DNA of 64,000 bases from an uncultured Bacteroidales bacterium. GTDB lineage: Bacteria > Bacteroidota > Bacteroidia > Bacteroidales > Paludibacteraceae. The first letter of the stretch is position 1, and every line of letters begins with the position of its first letter. The stretch is taken from the NCBI GenBank assembly GCA_900319035.1, contig ONMU01000002.1, positions 1-64,000 of the forward strand, written 5' to 3'. Shown here piece by piece: positions 53,101-61,071 of the stretch. The notes beneath the pieces were generated by a model that did no database searches, was not told the DNA's origin, and saw only the letters and a program-made list of their open reading frames with translations. A program made the translations under genes and the position numbers.

Positions 53101-56100
53101 GTTACGCACACCGATCATGATCGTCTCGATCTCCTCCAAGGTCGGGTTACCCAATACCGTGATCTTGTTCATCGGCTTGTCGTTATCCACGTCGTATGTC
53201 ACGTACGGGATCGTGTTTCCGACACCTTGGTTACCCGCTCTCTTGGCTTTGTTACGCGCGGTCTTAGCGTCCGTGAAGACCTTCAGCGGGAAGTCGAACA
53301 TGTTATCCTCGGGCCAAACGATCTTACGGTCGTTCTCCGAGTCGTTGTTATAAAGCCCCGGAGGCGTCAGATGCAGCGGGATCTCGTATTCGTAGTAGTT
53401 GTTCTTGAGGTCGGTACCCATACGGATGAAGCAGGTCAGATCGCCGTCACGGAGGTTCGGATCGAGCTCGCTAAGCCGCTCGGCGTGAACGAACATCTGC
53501 AACTTCTTGTATTGGCGCATATCGTACGCGGTATTCTTATAGATCGCGCGCGCGTCGTGCGGACTGAGGTTGTTCACCCGCATGACCATCGCTTGCTCGT
53601 TCTGAGCAATGAGCTGAGCCTGTCCCGGGTCGGTCTGACGACTCACACCCGGAGGCAGTACGTAGTTGATCGGCTGACGAGTACTGTTCTCCTCGATATT
53701 CAGGGTCTGCACGTCAATCGAAGCACCCGGGTTCGTCGGAGTGCCGACCGGCGCTAAGTCACGCGTGTACTGTCTCCATTCGCCTCGTACGAGATCCATC
53801 GTAGCAAAACGCAGGAAGGTCTCATGCTCGAAGCCCGTCAGGTACAGACGCATGAAACGGATCGATTTCCAGTTACGGATACCGCCGCGTTTCTGAACCG
53901 TAGCGCTGTCACCACGAAGAGGTATCTTGAACTGATACCATGTCACATCGACCGTCTCGCCGTTACGAAGCGTCACTTGGCGCACTTTCTTCTCCGTGAT
54001 ATGCTGCCGTCCGACCTCCATCATGTCTTTGCGGAGGATGATTTTGTACTCGTAGTATTTCTCGTACTCGTTGAGTGTGTTATCGAGGTTGATGTCCTCT
54101 ACATCCGGTGTCAGGGTCGATGCCGTTCCGTAGCTCTCGGTCTCCTGATCCGTGTCCGGCGAGTTGCCTTGCGTACCGTTATAGTGTTTGTAACGATCCA
54201 AGATCGACACCTGTTGGTCATCGAAATCCGAGCCTCGGTAGTAGTGGTAGTTATCACCGGCAGGGTCGTTGAGCGGAGAGAAACGGTCACGTGTCCAACG
54301 GCTGATCACATCCGGCGTGACGATCTTACGCAGCGAGTCCACGTAGCTCTTATAAGCAGGCCACTGACGCTCCTGATCATCGTTCAGACCGTTCAGACCG
54401 ACATCCTGACGCTCACGCGAACCGGACTCGTTGCTGAAGGCAGTAACCGAACTGGTGGTTCGCGGTACACGTCCCCAGAAGGTGTTCTCTACTCGTCCTT
54501 CGTCCGCATCGGATACGGGCAGACCGTGCTCGAAGGATTTCTTGCCGTCTCGCAGAATATCCTCGCTCACGTCACCTAAGTTGATGTACATCACACCATC
54601 GTAGTCATCCGGATGATCGGGGTTCGTATGTCTCGGATCCATGATCCAGAACTGCAGGTACTCGATGTTCGCTCGCTCGAAGTCGGTGTTCTCTAACCGT
54701 CGCATCATACCGCCCCAACGGTTCTTCGGGTTCTTCAGCTTACCGTCCGGTCCGATCTCTCCGGCAGACACGTTGTACTGACCGCGCTCTTCAGGATAAT
54801 AAGCGAGGTTCAGAACCGGCAACTTCGTATCTACGTTGCTGGCTTCCTGTTTGTTGGGGTAGATCTCTTCCTGATAGACGATACGCGTACGGTGGTCGCT
54901 GAGAGCTGCAAGGTCATTACGGATATGATCCGGCGTGTTCGTCTGCGGATAGCCGAAGATAGGATCAACGGCGTACCAAGCTAACAGCGCGCGGTTCTTG
55001 TTATAAGCCGCGGTATCGTGCGTCAAGTGGATCTGCGCTTCCGGCATCACCGAAGGCGTAGAAGCCAAGAACCAGTAATTAGGATAGTGAACGTCTATGT
55101 TCGTGGTTGTACTCTCGAAATCATCAATATACGCAGTTCCTGTACTACCCACATCACGTGTGTGACCCGGGATGAGGTGTGCGAACTCAGCGTTGATAGA
55201 GAAGGTCGAAGGAGCCGTTGCGGTGATCCAAGGGATCTTATCAATCGCGTTGGTGAGCCACTGCAGCTCGGTCTTCCAGCTCGCGTTCAGACCCCAGACG
55301 GTGTTCGCCAGCGGCTCCGAACCCATATTCACTTTCGTCGTCAACGGACGCTCACGAAGGTGCATGATCGTTCCGCCGATGACCAGATCCTTGCTGAACT
55401 CATATTCCAGATGCGCACCGAACAGCGACTTACGTTGCATCGAGAACGTGCTCTGGTTCTCCAACTTCACATCCACGTTCGTTCCCGACTCCAAGATCGA
55501 GGTGTTGAGGATCGTCACCGTTCCCATGGTGTAATCGACCGTATAATCGACGTTCTCAATGAGGGTAGCACCTCCGGCGGTCACCGTCACGCTACCTCGC
55601 GGTACGTTCATTGCGTTCAGGCGGATCTCGCTGCTGTTGGTACCTTTGTACTTACCGGTCAAGCGGAACTTATTCTTCTCACTCATCTCTTGTGCTACCA
55701 CCAAGGTCGAGTCGTACAACTCTTGGAAACAGTATTTGGAGGTCAGCGCAGGGTCGTTGCCTAAAGCGTTGGCTAAGTGGCTACCGAACGGCTCCAAGAC
55801 AGGGAAGATGATCTTACCCGTGCTTGCCTGTATCGTGATGCCCTCCAAGAAGTCGAATCGTCCATCGGGACTCACGTTGTGCTTCTGATCCAAACGGTCG
55901 AGGTTCATCACACGGATGAGCTGCTTGCCGTTGATCGGTCCTTCGGCAAGGTATTGCATGTCGGTGCCCACCGAGTCGTTACGATACGTCACATACAGCT
56001 CGAACTTATCGGCATTGATGCTCGTAGCGCCTAAGGCGTAGATATTCTTCAGCATCAGGTCCCATGTACCTTTGCCTTTGACGCTCGGCGCATTGGAGGT

Positions 56101-57828
56101 CGATTTCAGCATCTTCAAAGCCAGCGTGCTCGCTGCCTGCTGCGGGTCTTTGTTGAGCGTGTCGCGCACACCGTCGGTCGAGAACTCACCGACCTGATAG
56201 ACCTGTCCGCCGTACGTATATTCGTACGCTACTGCCAAGACCTCATCTTGGTTCAATGCCGCTTTCAGAGAGATGAAACCCAAGGAACTATTGAGCGTAT
56301 ATTCACTGCTGTTGAGTAGTCGTGCGGACTCGATCTTGTCGTAATCGACACCGCCCTCCATGCCCAGCGCACCCAAGGCAGCACCGGTCTGATCTATCTG
56401 ACGGAAAGGTGTTGCCGTGACCGTGCTATACAGACCGTTGGTCTTGTTGTCCGGACAGGGTTTCTGATCGGGACCCCAGTTCATCTGTGAGTGTTGCTTC
56501 GACTCACCAAGGTCGGCGAAGGCGACGATGTTACGGGCTTGGTCATAGTTGCCTTTTTTGTTGGTCACCCACACCTCGATCTTATTGATCGTCACACCGC
56601 TCGATATATACGGCACCGACGACATCGCTTTCTCGTAGTTGTCGCGGAAGAAATAGTTCAGGAAGAAGTGGCGGTTCTCATCGTAGTTATCGCCGCTGAT
56701 GTCGAATCGCGTCATCTGCGCACCGCCCTTACTGCTCACCGTCTGTGCCTCGCTGTTCTGCTGACTCACCAAGGCTTGGATCTTGAACTTACCGAACTTC
56801 AGATTCGTCTTGATACCGAACAACGCCTTGCTGCCTCGGATCAACGAACTCGGCAGATCAAGCGACACATTACCCGCCTCAATACTCTGGATAATATCGT
56901 CCTCCTCGCCTTTGTAGTTCAATTTGATGTTCTGTTGGTCAAACGAGAAAGAAGCCTCGGTGTTGTAACTCAAGTTGAAGTTCAACTTCGTACCCACTTT
57001 TCCTTGCACGCTGGCTTGGATCTTCTCGTCGAAGTCGAATATATTATTGTTTCGCGCGCGTCGGGTCAACGATGGATTCGATATATGCTGATGTTTGAAT
57101 CCGAACAGCAACTCCGCGCTTCCTTGCATCTTCAACTGTACACCGCCCGGACCGAACACCTTGTCCGCCGGACCGATGTTGAACTTCATGTCCGTGATGT
57201 CGAACTTACGCTCGTTGTTATGCTCTACTTCGCTGATTTTTTGCTGCCAATACTTATGCATGATCTGTCGCTCGGCGTACTGGTTGTACTCCTCCTGCGT
57301 CAGCATGTACGGCGTAGCTACATCCAAATCGCCTATCTTCGTACGGATGACGTACTGTCCTGTCTCCGGCTGATACTCTACGGTCGTCGTCACGTTCTCA
57401 GGATCCTGCAAGTCCATGGAGCTTTTCGGACTCGTCAACTCGCCGTAGTTCTGTGCACCCAGTTGCTTGACGTTCGTCGGTGCCCAGATAGTGCTGTCTG
57501 TGTCGGTCACATAATCGGCTACATCTTCCGGTATCGGTTCTCCGGCTTCTATGGCAGCATCGCGTTTGGCTTTCGCCTCTTCGCGTCTGGCTTTCGCTTC
57601 CTCCTGACGTTTCTTCTCCTCCTCTTGACGTTGTTTCTCTTCCTCTTTGGCTTTTTTCTCTGCGGCTTTCTGGGCTTTCTCTTCGGCTACCAGCTCTTTT
57701 AGCGTCTTCGGTTTAGTACGAACCGGTGCTACAGGCGTGTTCTCATCCTGCGCATACACCCCTCCTGCCACCATCGGCAGCAGGAACATCAGACTAACCA
57801 ATAATATGTATCCTATTTTCTTTTTCAA
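50131..57828 (-). CDS. sprA: SprA/Sov, type IX secretion outer-membrane translocon
   Basis: 2565 residues, at the long end for the family. A signal peptide (about 1-26) is followed by a highly charged Lys/Glu/Ala/Arg region (about 40-95), then the huge barrel with DVATPYMLTQEEYNQY, repeated FNLSYNTEASFSFDQQNIKL-type strands, GTAYIDDFE and a last strand VDNVGINIKLMLTR. SprA (Sov in Porphyromonas) forms the 36-strand outer-membrane channel that exports CTD-bearing proteins. Position just downstream of ruvA is conserved in Bacteroidota. It implies that this organism has type IX secretion, and the giant protein at 29.2-38.9 kb is a candidate cargo. Confidence 0.95.
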   Translation of the reverse strand: MKKKIGYILLVSLMFLLPMVAGGVYAQDENTPVAPVRTKPKTLKELVAEEKAQKAAEKKAKEEEKQRQEEEKKRQEEAKARREEAKAKRDAAIEAGEPIPEDVADYVTDTDSTIWAPTNVKQLGAQNYGELTSPKSSMDLQDPENVTTTVEYQPETGQYVIRTKIGDLDVATPYMLTQEEYNQYAERQIMHKYWQQKISEVEHNNERKFDITDMKFNIGPADKVFGPGGVQLKMQGSAELLFGFKHQHISNPSLTRRARNNNIFDFDEKIQASVQGKVGTKLNFNLSYNTEASFSFDQQNIKLNYKGEEDDIIQSIEAGNVSLDLPSSLIRGSKALFGIKTNLKFGKFKIQALVSQQNSEAQTVSSKGGAQMTRFDISGDNYDENRHFFLNYFFRDNYEKAMSSVPYISSGVTINKIEVWVTNKKGNYDQARNIVAFADLGESKQHSQMNWGPDQKPCPDNKTNGLYSTVTATPFRQIDQTGAALGALGMEGGVDYDKIESARLLNSSEYTLNSSLGFISLKAALNQDEVLAVAYEYTYGGQVYQVGEFSTDGVRDTLNKDPQQAASTLALKMLKSTSNAPSVKGKGTWDLMLKNIYALGATSINADKFELYVTYRNDSVGTDMQYLAEGPINGKQLIRVMNLDRLDQKHNVSPDGRFDFLEGITIQASTGKIIFPVLEPFGSHLANALGNDPALTSKYCFQELYDSTLVVAQEMSEKNKFRLTGKYKGTNSSEIRLNAMNVPRGSVTVTAGGATLIENVDYTVDYTMGTVTILNTSILESGTNVDVKLENQSTFSMQRKSLFGAHLEYEFSKDLVIGGTIMHLRERPLTTKVNMGSEPLANTVWGLNASWKTELQWLTNAIDKIPWITATAPSTFSINAEFAHLIPGHTRDVGSTGTAYIDDFESTTTNIDVHYPNYWFLASTPSVMPEAQIHLTHDTAAYNKNRALLAWYAVDPIFGYPQTNTPDHIRNDLAALSDHRTRIVYQEEIYPNKQEASNVDTKLPVLNLAYYPEERGQYNVSAGEIGPDGKLKNPKNRWGGMMRRLENTDFERANIEYLQFWIMDPRHTNPDHPDDYDGVMYINLGDVSEDILRDGKKSFEHGLPVSDADEGRVENTFWGRVPRTTSSVTAFSNESGSRERQDVGLNGLNDDQERQWPAYKSYVDSLRKIVTPDVISRWTRDRFSPLNDPAGDNYHYYRGSDFDDQQVSILDRYKHYNGTQGNSPDTDQETESYGTASTLTPDVEDINLDNTLNEYEKYYEYKIILRKDMMEVGRQHITEKKVRQVTLRNGETVDVTWYQFKIPLRGDSATVQKRGGIRNWKSIRFMRLYLTGFEHETFLRFATMDLVRGEWRQYTRDLAPVGTPTNPGASIDVQTLNIEENSTRQPINYVLPPGVSRQTDPGQAQLIAQNEQAMVMRVNNLSPHDARAIYKNTAYDMRQYKKLQMFVHAERLSELDPNLRDGDLTCFIRMGTDLKNNYYEYEIPLHLTPPGLYNNDSENDRKIVWPEDNMFDFPLKVFTDAKTARNKAKRAGNQGVGNTIPYVTYDVDNDKPMNKITVLGNPTLEEIETIMIGVRNNGQHDASGEVWVNELRLSQFNEKGGVAAMANASLAISDIAQVNVAGQLETAGYGSIEANVMDRNMDNFYQLSVSAALEAGRLLPEKAKVQMPLYVAYSKEVISPEYDPLDTDVKLKETLSTYETKSERDSIKNLVQTVHESTSFSVSNLKVNHHYTKKRDLFVDPANFSISASYNKQSEHSPELETNYTTDHKGSFQYAYNFNPKPWEPFSKVEKVQKIKALKELNFYYLPQSWSFNTNMHRTFSHMKMRDLTNNLEFDPDRDLTYSKDFTWDRNVDIKYDLTKNMKFSFQSAYNAIIDEGKYTPEILKNKYFDPEFNHDKYEAWKDTIQRSLSRFGKPYSYQQIFTASWNVPFNRIPYLDALTANASYSANYNWTRTASTTQGQDLGNTVSSLQTWQIDGGLNFETWYNKSKYWKQMSQRYSGRGGARRAFKPKTYTQTVALKKGEATEITHRLNSEMLNVSVADSAGKAVPVSFRPVGNTKVAITPKADCAQAIITVTTKDPNERTPKQIAGDMFAYLGTMIRRLQITYRETNSMTISGFMPEAGFMGQRRVDGAYAPGFDFAFGFIPKNMMERAMKHNWLSGDTTVVQPATRAHTSDLDIKLTLEPLPGFKIQLSGKRYMATSTSIIMSYGDPQETMTGSFNITQCAIGTAFMKVGKQDENFANKAFDRFLNNRDVLADRVQDQYTGVTLPDAGFLKGTVQPGTKYDPNKHGRINKNSADVLVPAFLSAYTGRSPSKIGLNPFLGILNILPNWSVTFDGLGRLPWMKDHFKSVTLTHAYTCKYAIGSFGSYSTWVGVDDKNKQVGFVRDVTTDMPRPSSAYDISNVSLTEAFSPLIGLNLTMKNSLNLKAEYRKQRNLTLNVTSVQLTEGHTNEFVIGGGYTIKNLSFITKRKDGAQKKVSNDLKLQVDFSYKDVKMLLRKIEEGITQASSGNRVFAVKISADYVLSQKINIQLFYDHQGTTPLISSSYPVKVDNVGINIKLMLTR

Positions 57829-57875
57829 TTTCTTTCAGTAATTCAGTCTGTACTCTGTCAGCCCGAAGGGCGGTC
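57829..57875. repeat. GACAGA-family repeat in the ruvA-sprA gap
   Basis: The 47-bp gap holds TCTGTACTCTGTCAGCCCG and the hairpin CAGCCCGAAGGGCGG. Its minus strand matches the start of the 7133-7290 cluster (TAAGACnGCCCTTCGGGCTG). Confidence 0.8.
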
Positions 57876-58514
57876 TTACAGCATCTTTAGCGCTTCCCGT
57901 ATCACCGCTTCCACTTTCATATCCGGCTGAGCTTTGAGGATCTTATCCACGGCTTTACCGCTGGCTGCGGAAGCAAAGCCAAGCATCGTCAGCGCGCTGA
58001 TAGCTTCAGCCTTCACGCCGCTGTCGGCCTCTACATCTAACATCGGGATCTCCGTCGGGTCGCCGCCTAAGTCGATCTTCAGCGCTTTGTCTTTCAGATC
58101 CACGATGATACGTTGTGCGGTCTTGGGACCAAGTCCTTTCACTTTCGCCATACCTTTCGCGTTGCCGGTAGCAATCAGCATCCGCAGTTCCTCGGCGCTA
58201 AACGCACTCATGATCATCCGTGCGGTCGATGCGCCCACACCGCTCACCGTCAGCAGCAGTTCGAACAGCTCTCTCTCTGCTTTGGTCACAAACCCATATA
58301 CCTCATGCGTATCTTCGCGAATGATCTCAGAGATGAATAACTTCACCGGTTCACCATTTGCACCATTTAGCGCAGCGTCACCATTAGCCTCTTTCCCCAC
58401 CAATGCACTATACGTCGGCAGTGTGATAGCTATTCCGTATCCGACCCCTGCAGCCTCTATGACTGCCTCCGTCGGGTTCAATTCCGTCAATATTCCTTTT
58501 ATGTATTCTATCAT
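57876..58514 (-). CDS. ruvA: Holliday junction branch migration protein RuvA
   Basis: 212 residues, a little longer than usual (about 195-205). It has the N-terminal OB domain (MIEYIKGILTELNPTEAVIE), helix-hairpin-helix motifs LLTVSGVGASTARMIMS and VKGLGPKTAQRIIVDLK, and a C-terminal RuvB-contact domain. Residues about 42-56 (EANGDAALNGANGEP) coincide with the GCGTCACCATTA repeat and extend an OB-fold loop. The expected operon partner downstream, sprA, is present. Confidence 0.95.
   Translation of the reverse strand: MIEYIKGILTELNPTEAVIEAAGVGYGIAITLPTYSALVGKEANGDAALNGANGEPVKLFISEIIREDTHEVYGFVTKAERELFELLLTVSGVGASTARMIMSAFSAEELRMLIATGNAKGMAKVKGLGPKTAQRIIVDLKDKALKIDLGGDPTEIPMLDVEADSGVKAEAISALTMLGFASAASGKAVDKILKAQPDMKVEAVIREALKML
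58347..58391 (-). repeat. GCGTCACCATTA-family repeat inside ruvA
   Basis: The plus strand reads CACCATTTGCACCATTTAGC followed by GCAGCGTCACCATTAGCC. It encodes NGDAALNGANG, and the core is shared with the bat-operon gene at 25915-25962. Confidence 0.75.
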
Positions 58515-58555
58515 TGTTTTCTATTTATGTGCGCGTATATACACGAAAAAGCGTG

Positions 58556-58587
58556 CAAAGGTACTACAAAAATTTCACATATGCAAA
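58556..58587 (-). promoter_or_regulatory. Promoter of ruvA-sprA
   Basis: Minus strand TTTG (58587-58584) in TTTGCATATGTGAAA, 20-bp spacer, TACCTTTG (58563-58556). The leader is about 35-40 bases. Confidence 0.77.
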
Positions 58588-58807
58588 TAAAAATGGATTT
58601 TTTTGTAAAAAATAGAATAAATTCTATTATTTTAAGCGATATGAGTATGTGGGAGCTTGCTCACGGACATACTCGTAGTGATTAAAATAGAGGGCTTGCC
58701 CTTTTTACAAAAAAATCCTTTTATTTGCTTATGCACCGCAAGACGCGAACGTACGTTCGGAGGGAACCCGCCCTAAATTATATAAATAAATTTAGGGAAG
58801 GGGCGTG

Positions 58808-58839
58808 CCGAAGTACTACAAAAATTTCACATATGCAAA
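58808..58839 (-). promoter_or_regulatory. Decayed duplicate of the ruvA promoter
   Basis: Minus strand TTTG (58839-58836), the same spacer sequence as the ruvA promoter, but TACTTCGG in place of TACCTTTG. The spacing is still 20 bp. It looks like a duplicated promoter that lost its -7 box. Confidence 0.5.
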
Positions 58840-58858
58840 CTTTTATTAAACTAATAAA

Positions 58859-58882
58859 AAAAACGTCCCCGAAAGGACGTTT
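58859..58882 (-). terminator. Terminator of the FISUMP-like lipoprotein gene
   Basis: On the minus strand AAACGTCC and GGACGTTT form an 8-bp stem around a 6-base loop and run into a T-tract (58862 downwards). It lies about 135 bp beyond the stop of the gene at 59017. Confidence 0.75.
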
Positions 58883-59016
58883 GTGACCATTTCTGATTAT
58901 TTGTCATGGTAGAGTGTGCTATTTCGCTTTGCGAATCTCAATGACCTCTCGGATGACAACCATCTGTTCGTCAGCGGTCTGAGCTTTGGTGAGCCATAAT
59001 CAGTAGGGAAGTAGGA

Positions 59017-59790
59017 CTACTGTACTAAACGAACGCTGAAGCGATAATACCATGGTCCGCTCGCCATCGGCCACAAATAGTGTCCGTAAAAATCTAAGAT
59101 ATAACTATCTGTCGGTCCCGATGTAAAATCTCTACTTGCAGACCAATAACTGACACAATCATCTACAACAGGAAGGAAAACTGCTCCTTTTAGTTCCATT
59201 TCATGCCACTTTTTCCCTTTGAAAGTGTTATGAGAATATTTATCATCTTTTGTTGTATAATAATAGTATCTCCGATGAACTACGCTGTCTCTATCTATCC
59301 ATTCGTTATATTTCCATTCAAACCCTTTGTTAAGCGCAGAGTGAAAATCTGATGCTCCATTCCCATTATCGGGTAGAATGATTATGCCTTTCACTCCATT
59401 TACCTTTCCGAAGCCGAATAAATATCCAGCATTGGCTCTTCCGTGGAAAAGGTACATCCATTCATTCATGGTTAGTGTACGCCACTGATTATGTTGGTCT
59501 CCACCATTGGTAATGGGATGATAACCCCAGTCTATGAAAGAGCAATCCTCCGCGTGACTCCATTCGAAAAGATCGCCATTTTCCCATTGGTTTGTGGCAA
59601 AACTCCAAGTATGGTTGTCTGGATGTTTCAGATTTCCTTGCGAAAAATGCACCTTTTGGGTTTTGCTTACCGAAAACTCTCCGCTTAGAGCACCATTGAC
59701 AGCGACAGTATCAATGGGCGATTCCTTTTTGCACGCAAAGAGAACCGCTAAAGTGAACAATAGGAAGGATATTTTCTTAACAATGTTCAT
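59017..59790 (-). CDS. FISUMP-like lipoprotein
   Basis: 257 residues with a lipoprotein signal (VLFACKKES, Cys20). The mature protein starts with the recurring Bacteroidota phrase GEFSVSKTQKVHFSQGNLKH, then NTWSF-like and WGYHPI segments, MNEWMYLFHGR, LPDNGNG, VSYWSAS and the end YYRFSVRLVQ. This is the core of FISUMP-type surface lipoproteins, of unknown function. GC content is lower than in housekeeping neighbours, in line with an accessory gene. No clear promoter was found upstream. Confidence 0.8.
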   Translation of the reverse strand: MNIVKKISFLLFTLAVLFACKKESPIDTVAVNGALSGEFSVSKTQKVHFSQGNLKHPDNHTWSFATNQWENGDLFEWSHAEDCSFIDWGYHPITNGGDQHNQWRTLTMNEWMYLFHGRANAGYLFGFGKVNGVKGIIILPDNGNGASDFHSALNKGFEWKYNEWIDRDSVVHRRYYYYTTKDDKYSHNTFKGKKWHEMELKGAVFLPVVDDCVSYWSASRDFTSGPTDSYILDFYGHYLWPMASGPWYYRFSVRLVQ

Positions 59791-60096
59791 ATTTTTCAGA
59801 TGTTTTTGTTTTGTTTTTATTAATGTATCGTTATAAAAAAGCGTGCGTTTTCGTTTGCTTCATTTGATCTTTTGAGGTCTTCGACTACCTTAACAATTCA
59901 AATTTACGCACAGAAAACTCACGCATTTACGTGAGCGTGCATAAACCAAGACTTGAATTGCTAATAGATTTTTTGAAGTTGTCGAAGTTTCAAAAGATCA
60001 AGTTGGGCTTATTACGCTTTTAGGGACGCACGTTTGCGTCATATGTTATTTTTGTTCTCCTTTTTACGCTGTGGAGTTCAGCGGATTTTATTTTTT
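59791..60096. other. Intergenic region with a large nested inverted repeat
   Basis: About 300 bp. CGTGCGT (59842-59848) pairs with ACGCACG (60026-60032), TTGATCTTTTGA (59864-59875) pairs perfectly with TCAAAAGATCAA (59990-60001), AATTCAA pairs with TTGAATT, and a central hairpin CTCACG...CGTGAG lies near 59920. No gene is seen. Confidence 0.75.
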
Positions 60097-60345
60097 TTAC
60101 AACGCAACACCATACTCATAAATGGCATCGCTTGGTAAATCGATTTGGTCATTCCAATAGATACAGGTACGACTTGCATCTAATTGGGCATTTTCAAATA
60201 AGCCATGTTCCGTCTTGAGGTCATGAAAAGCAGGTAGCGTTTTGATGTCATCAGCTACATCATAACGAACCCTCCGCCCATCATCAAACGATACGAGCAG
60301 TTGAAAATCCGCAAGGGGTTGATATGACTTAATTCGTGGTATCAT
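60097..60345 (-). CDS. DUF2442 protein
   Basis: 82 residues. The core VSFDDGRRVRYDV and WNDQIDLPSDAIYEYG match DUF2442 (PF10387), a small alpha/beta protein. It starts one base after the stop of the DUF4160 gene, so the two are one transcription unit. The pair is widespread and patchy and is often compared with toxin-antitoxin modules; its function has not been settled to my knowledge. Confidence 0.85.
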   Translation of the reverse strand: MIPRIKSYQPLADFQLLVSFDDGRRVRYDVADDIKTLPAFHDLKTEHGLFENAQLDASRTCIYWNDQIDLPSDAIYEYGVAL

Positions 60346-60346
60346 A

Positions 60347-60604
60347 TTAGTCTCTCAAAGGTGGAAGTTTATATATTTTCTGCGTTTTCCACATTTCCTG
60401 TAGTTCATCTTTATGTTCGTTTAGCCATTCTTGAACCATCTTTTGAGCACGGTTAGGAAGATCTCCCTCTGTCATCTCAAAATTATTGATGTCGAACACG
60501 CCCATATATTCTTCATAAAGGGCATGGATATGTGCTGGTTCATGCTCTTTTGGCTTAAAGAACATCTTAATGATGATTCCATAAAAACGACTAACTTCTG
60601 GCAT
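60347..60604 (-). CDS. DUF4160 protein
   Basis: 85 residues. The motif MFFKPKEHEPAHIHALYEEY (14-33) with its paired histidines is the DUF4160 (PF13711) signature, followed by WLNEHKDELQEMW. It is first in a two-gene unit with DUF2442, under a recognisable promoter. Lower GC than the neighbouring thiL suggests a mobile accessory pair. Confidence 0.85.
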   Translation of the reverse strand: MPEVSRFYGIIIKMFFKPKEHEPAHIHALYEEYMGVFDINNFEMTEGDLPNRAQKMVQEWLNEHKDELQEMWKTQKIYKLPPLRD

Positions 60605-60632
60605 AATTGCTATTCCCTTTCATTTTGCGCTG

Positions 60633-60664
60633 CAAAATTACAAATAATTTTTGATATATGCAAA
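60633..60664 (-). promoter_or_regulatory. Promoter of the DUF4160-DUF2442 pair
   Basis: Minus strand TTTG (60664-60661) in TTTGCATATATCAAA, 20-bp spacer, TAATTTTG (60640-60633). Confidence 0.75.
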
Positions 60665-60755
60665 TCTTAGGTCAAAATTTTATAAAATTCCTCTCTTTCC
60701 TCTCCCTTCTCCCCTCCTCCTTCAAGGGAAAGTCGGAGAAATCTCATATCAATCT

Positions 60756-60822
60756 CGAACCCGCGCCAAATGATACCCCAAACATACCCATAGGATACCC
60801 CAAGGATAGAAACCTATTTTTG
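60756..60822 (-). repeat. 67-bp dispersed element, copy B
   Basis: Read on the minus strand it matches 28922-28988 at 61 of 67 positions. An AT palindrome lies upstream and a purine-rich tract downstream, as in copy A, and the element points toward the DUF4160 gene just as copy A points toward the giant gene. Confidence 0.85.
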
Positions 60823-61020
60823 TACAAAATCTCAAAAAAAGGCGCTTATACTATATAATACTATAGTATTATATACTTTTTGTTTCATTTTACTCAAAAA
60901 TAACTCCAAACACCTTCCTTTTAAGCGTCGTTCATTTTGTCGGATACTATCCGGCGTTTCTCCTCTTCAAACCCCCAATGGCTGTTAAAATTCATTTTTT
61001 TTAATTTTTAATTCTTTTTT

Positions 61021-61052
61021 CTTGCATATATGCAAAAAAAAGTGTACCTTTG
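61021..61052 (+). promoter_or_regulatory. thiL promoter
   Basis: CTTG (61021-61024), 20-bp spacer, TACCTTTG (61045-61052), with the perfect palindrome TTGCATATATGCAA (61022-61035). The leader is only about 13 bases, leaving no room for a TPP riboswitch. Confidence 0.77.
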
Positions 61053-61071
61053 CACGCTAATTTGTTTTTAT

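Larger units (their letters stand above)
58515..59016. other. Gene-poor region with hairpins and a duplicated promoter
   Basis: About 500 bp. It holds the ruvA promoter (58556-58587), a hairpin GAGTATGT/ACATACTC with an inner GAGC/GCTC (about 58640-58671), the palindrome CGAACGTACGTTCG (near 58746), the 9-bp stem CCCTAAATT/AATTTAGGG, a decayed second promoter (58808-58839) and a minus-strand terminator (58859-58882). A minus-strand ORF remnant encoding LTKAQTADEQMVVIREVIEI ends near 58920 without a credible start. Confidence 0.6.
60605..61071. other. Long divergent intergenic region with dispersed element copy B
   Basis: About 470 bp. From left to right it contains the DUF4160 promoter, a pyrimidine-rich tract (about 60690-60725), the 67-bp core (60756-60822), a perfect 20-bp palindrome made of TATAATACTA and TAGTATTATA (about 60855-60876), unassigned sequence, and the thiL promoter. 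No gene is credible here. Confidence 0.7.

Noticed and set aside
58915..58995. Minus-strand ORF end LTKAQTADEQMVV...
   Set aside because: It has no credible start and is preceded by a stop; at most a remnant, noted only in the region description.
61030..61071. TPP riboswitch upstream of thiL, or thiL starting at 61030
   Set aside because: The promoter ends at 61052 and the leader is about 13 bases, too short for a TPP aptamer; residues before 61072 fall in the promoter.
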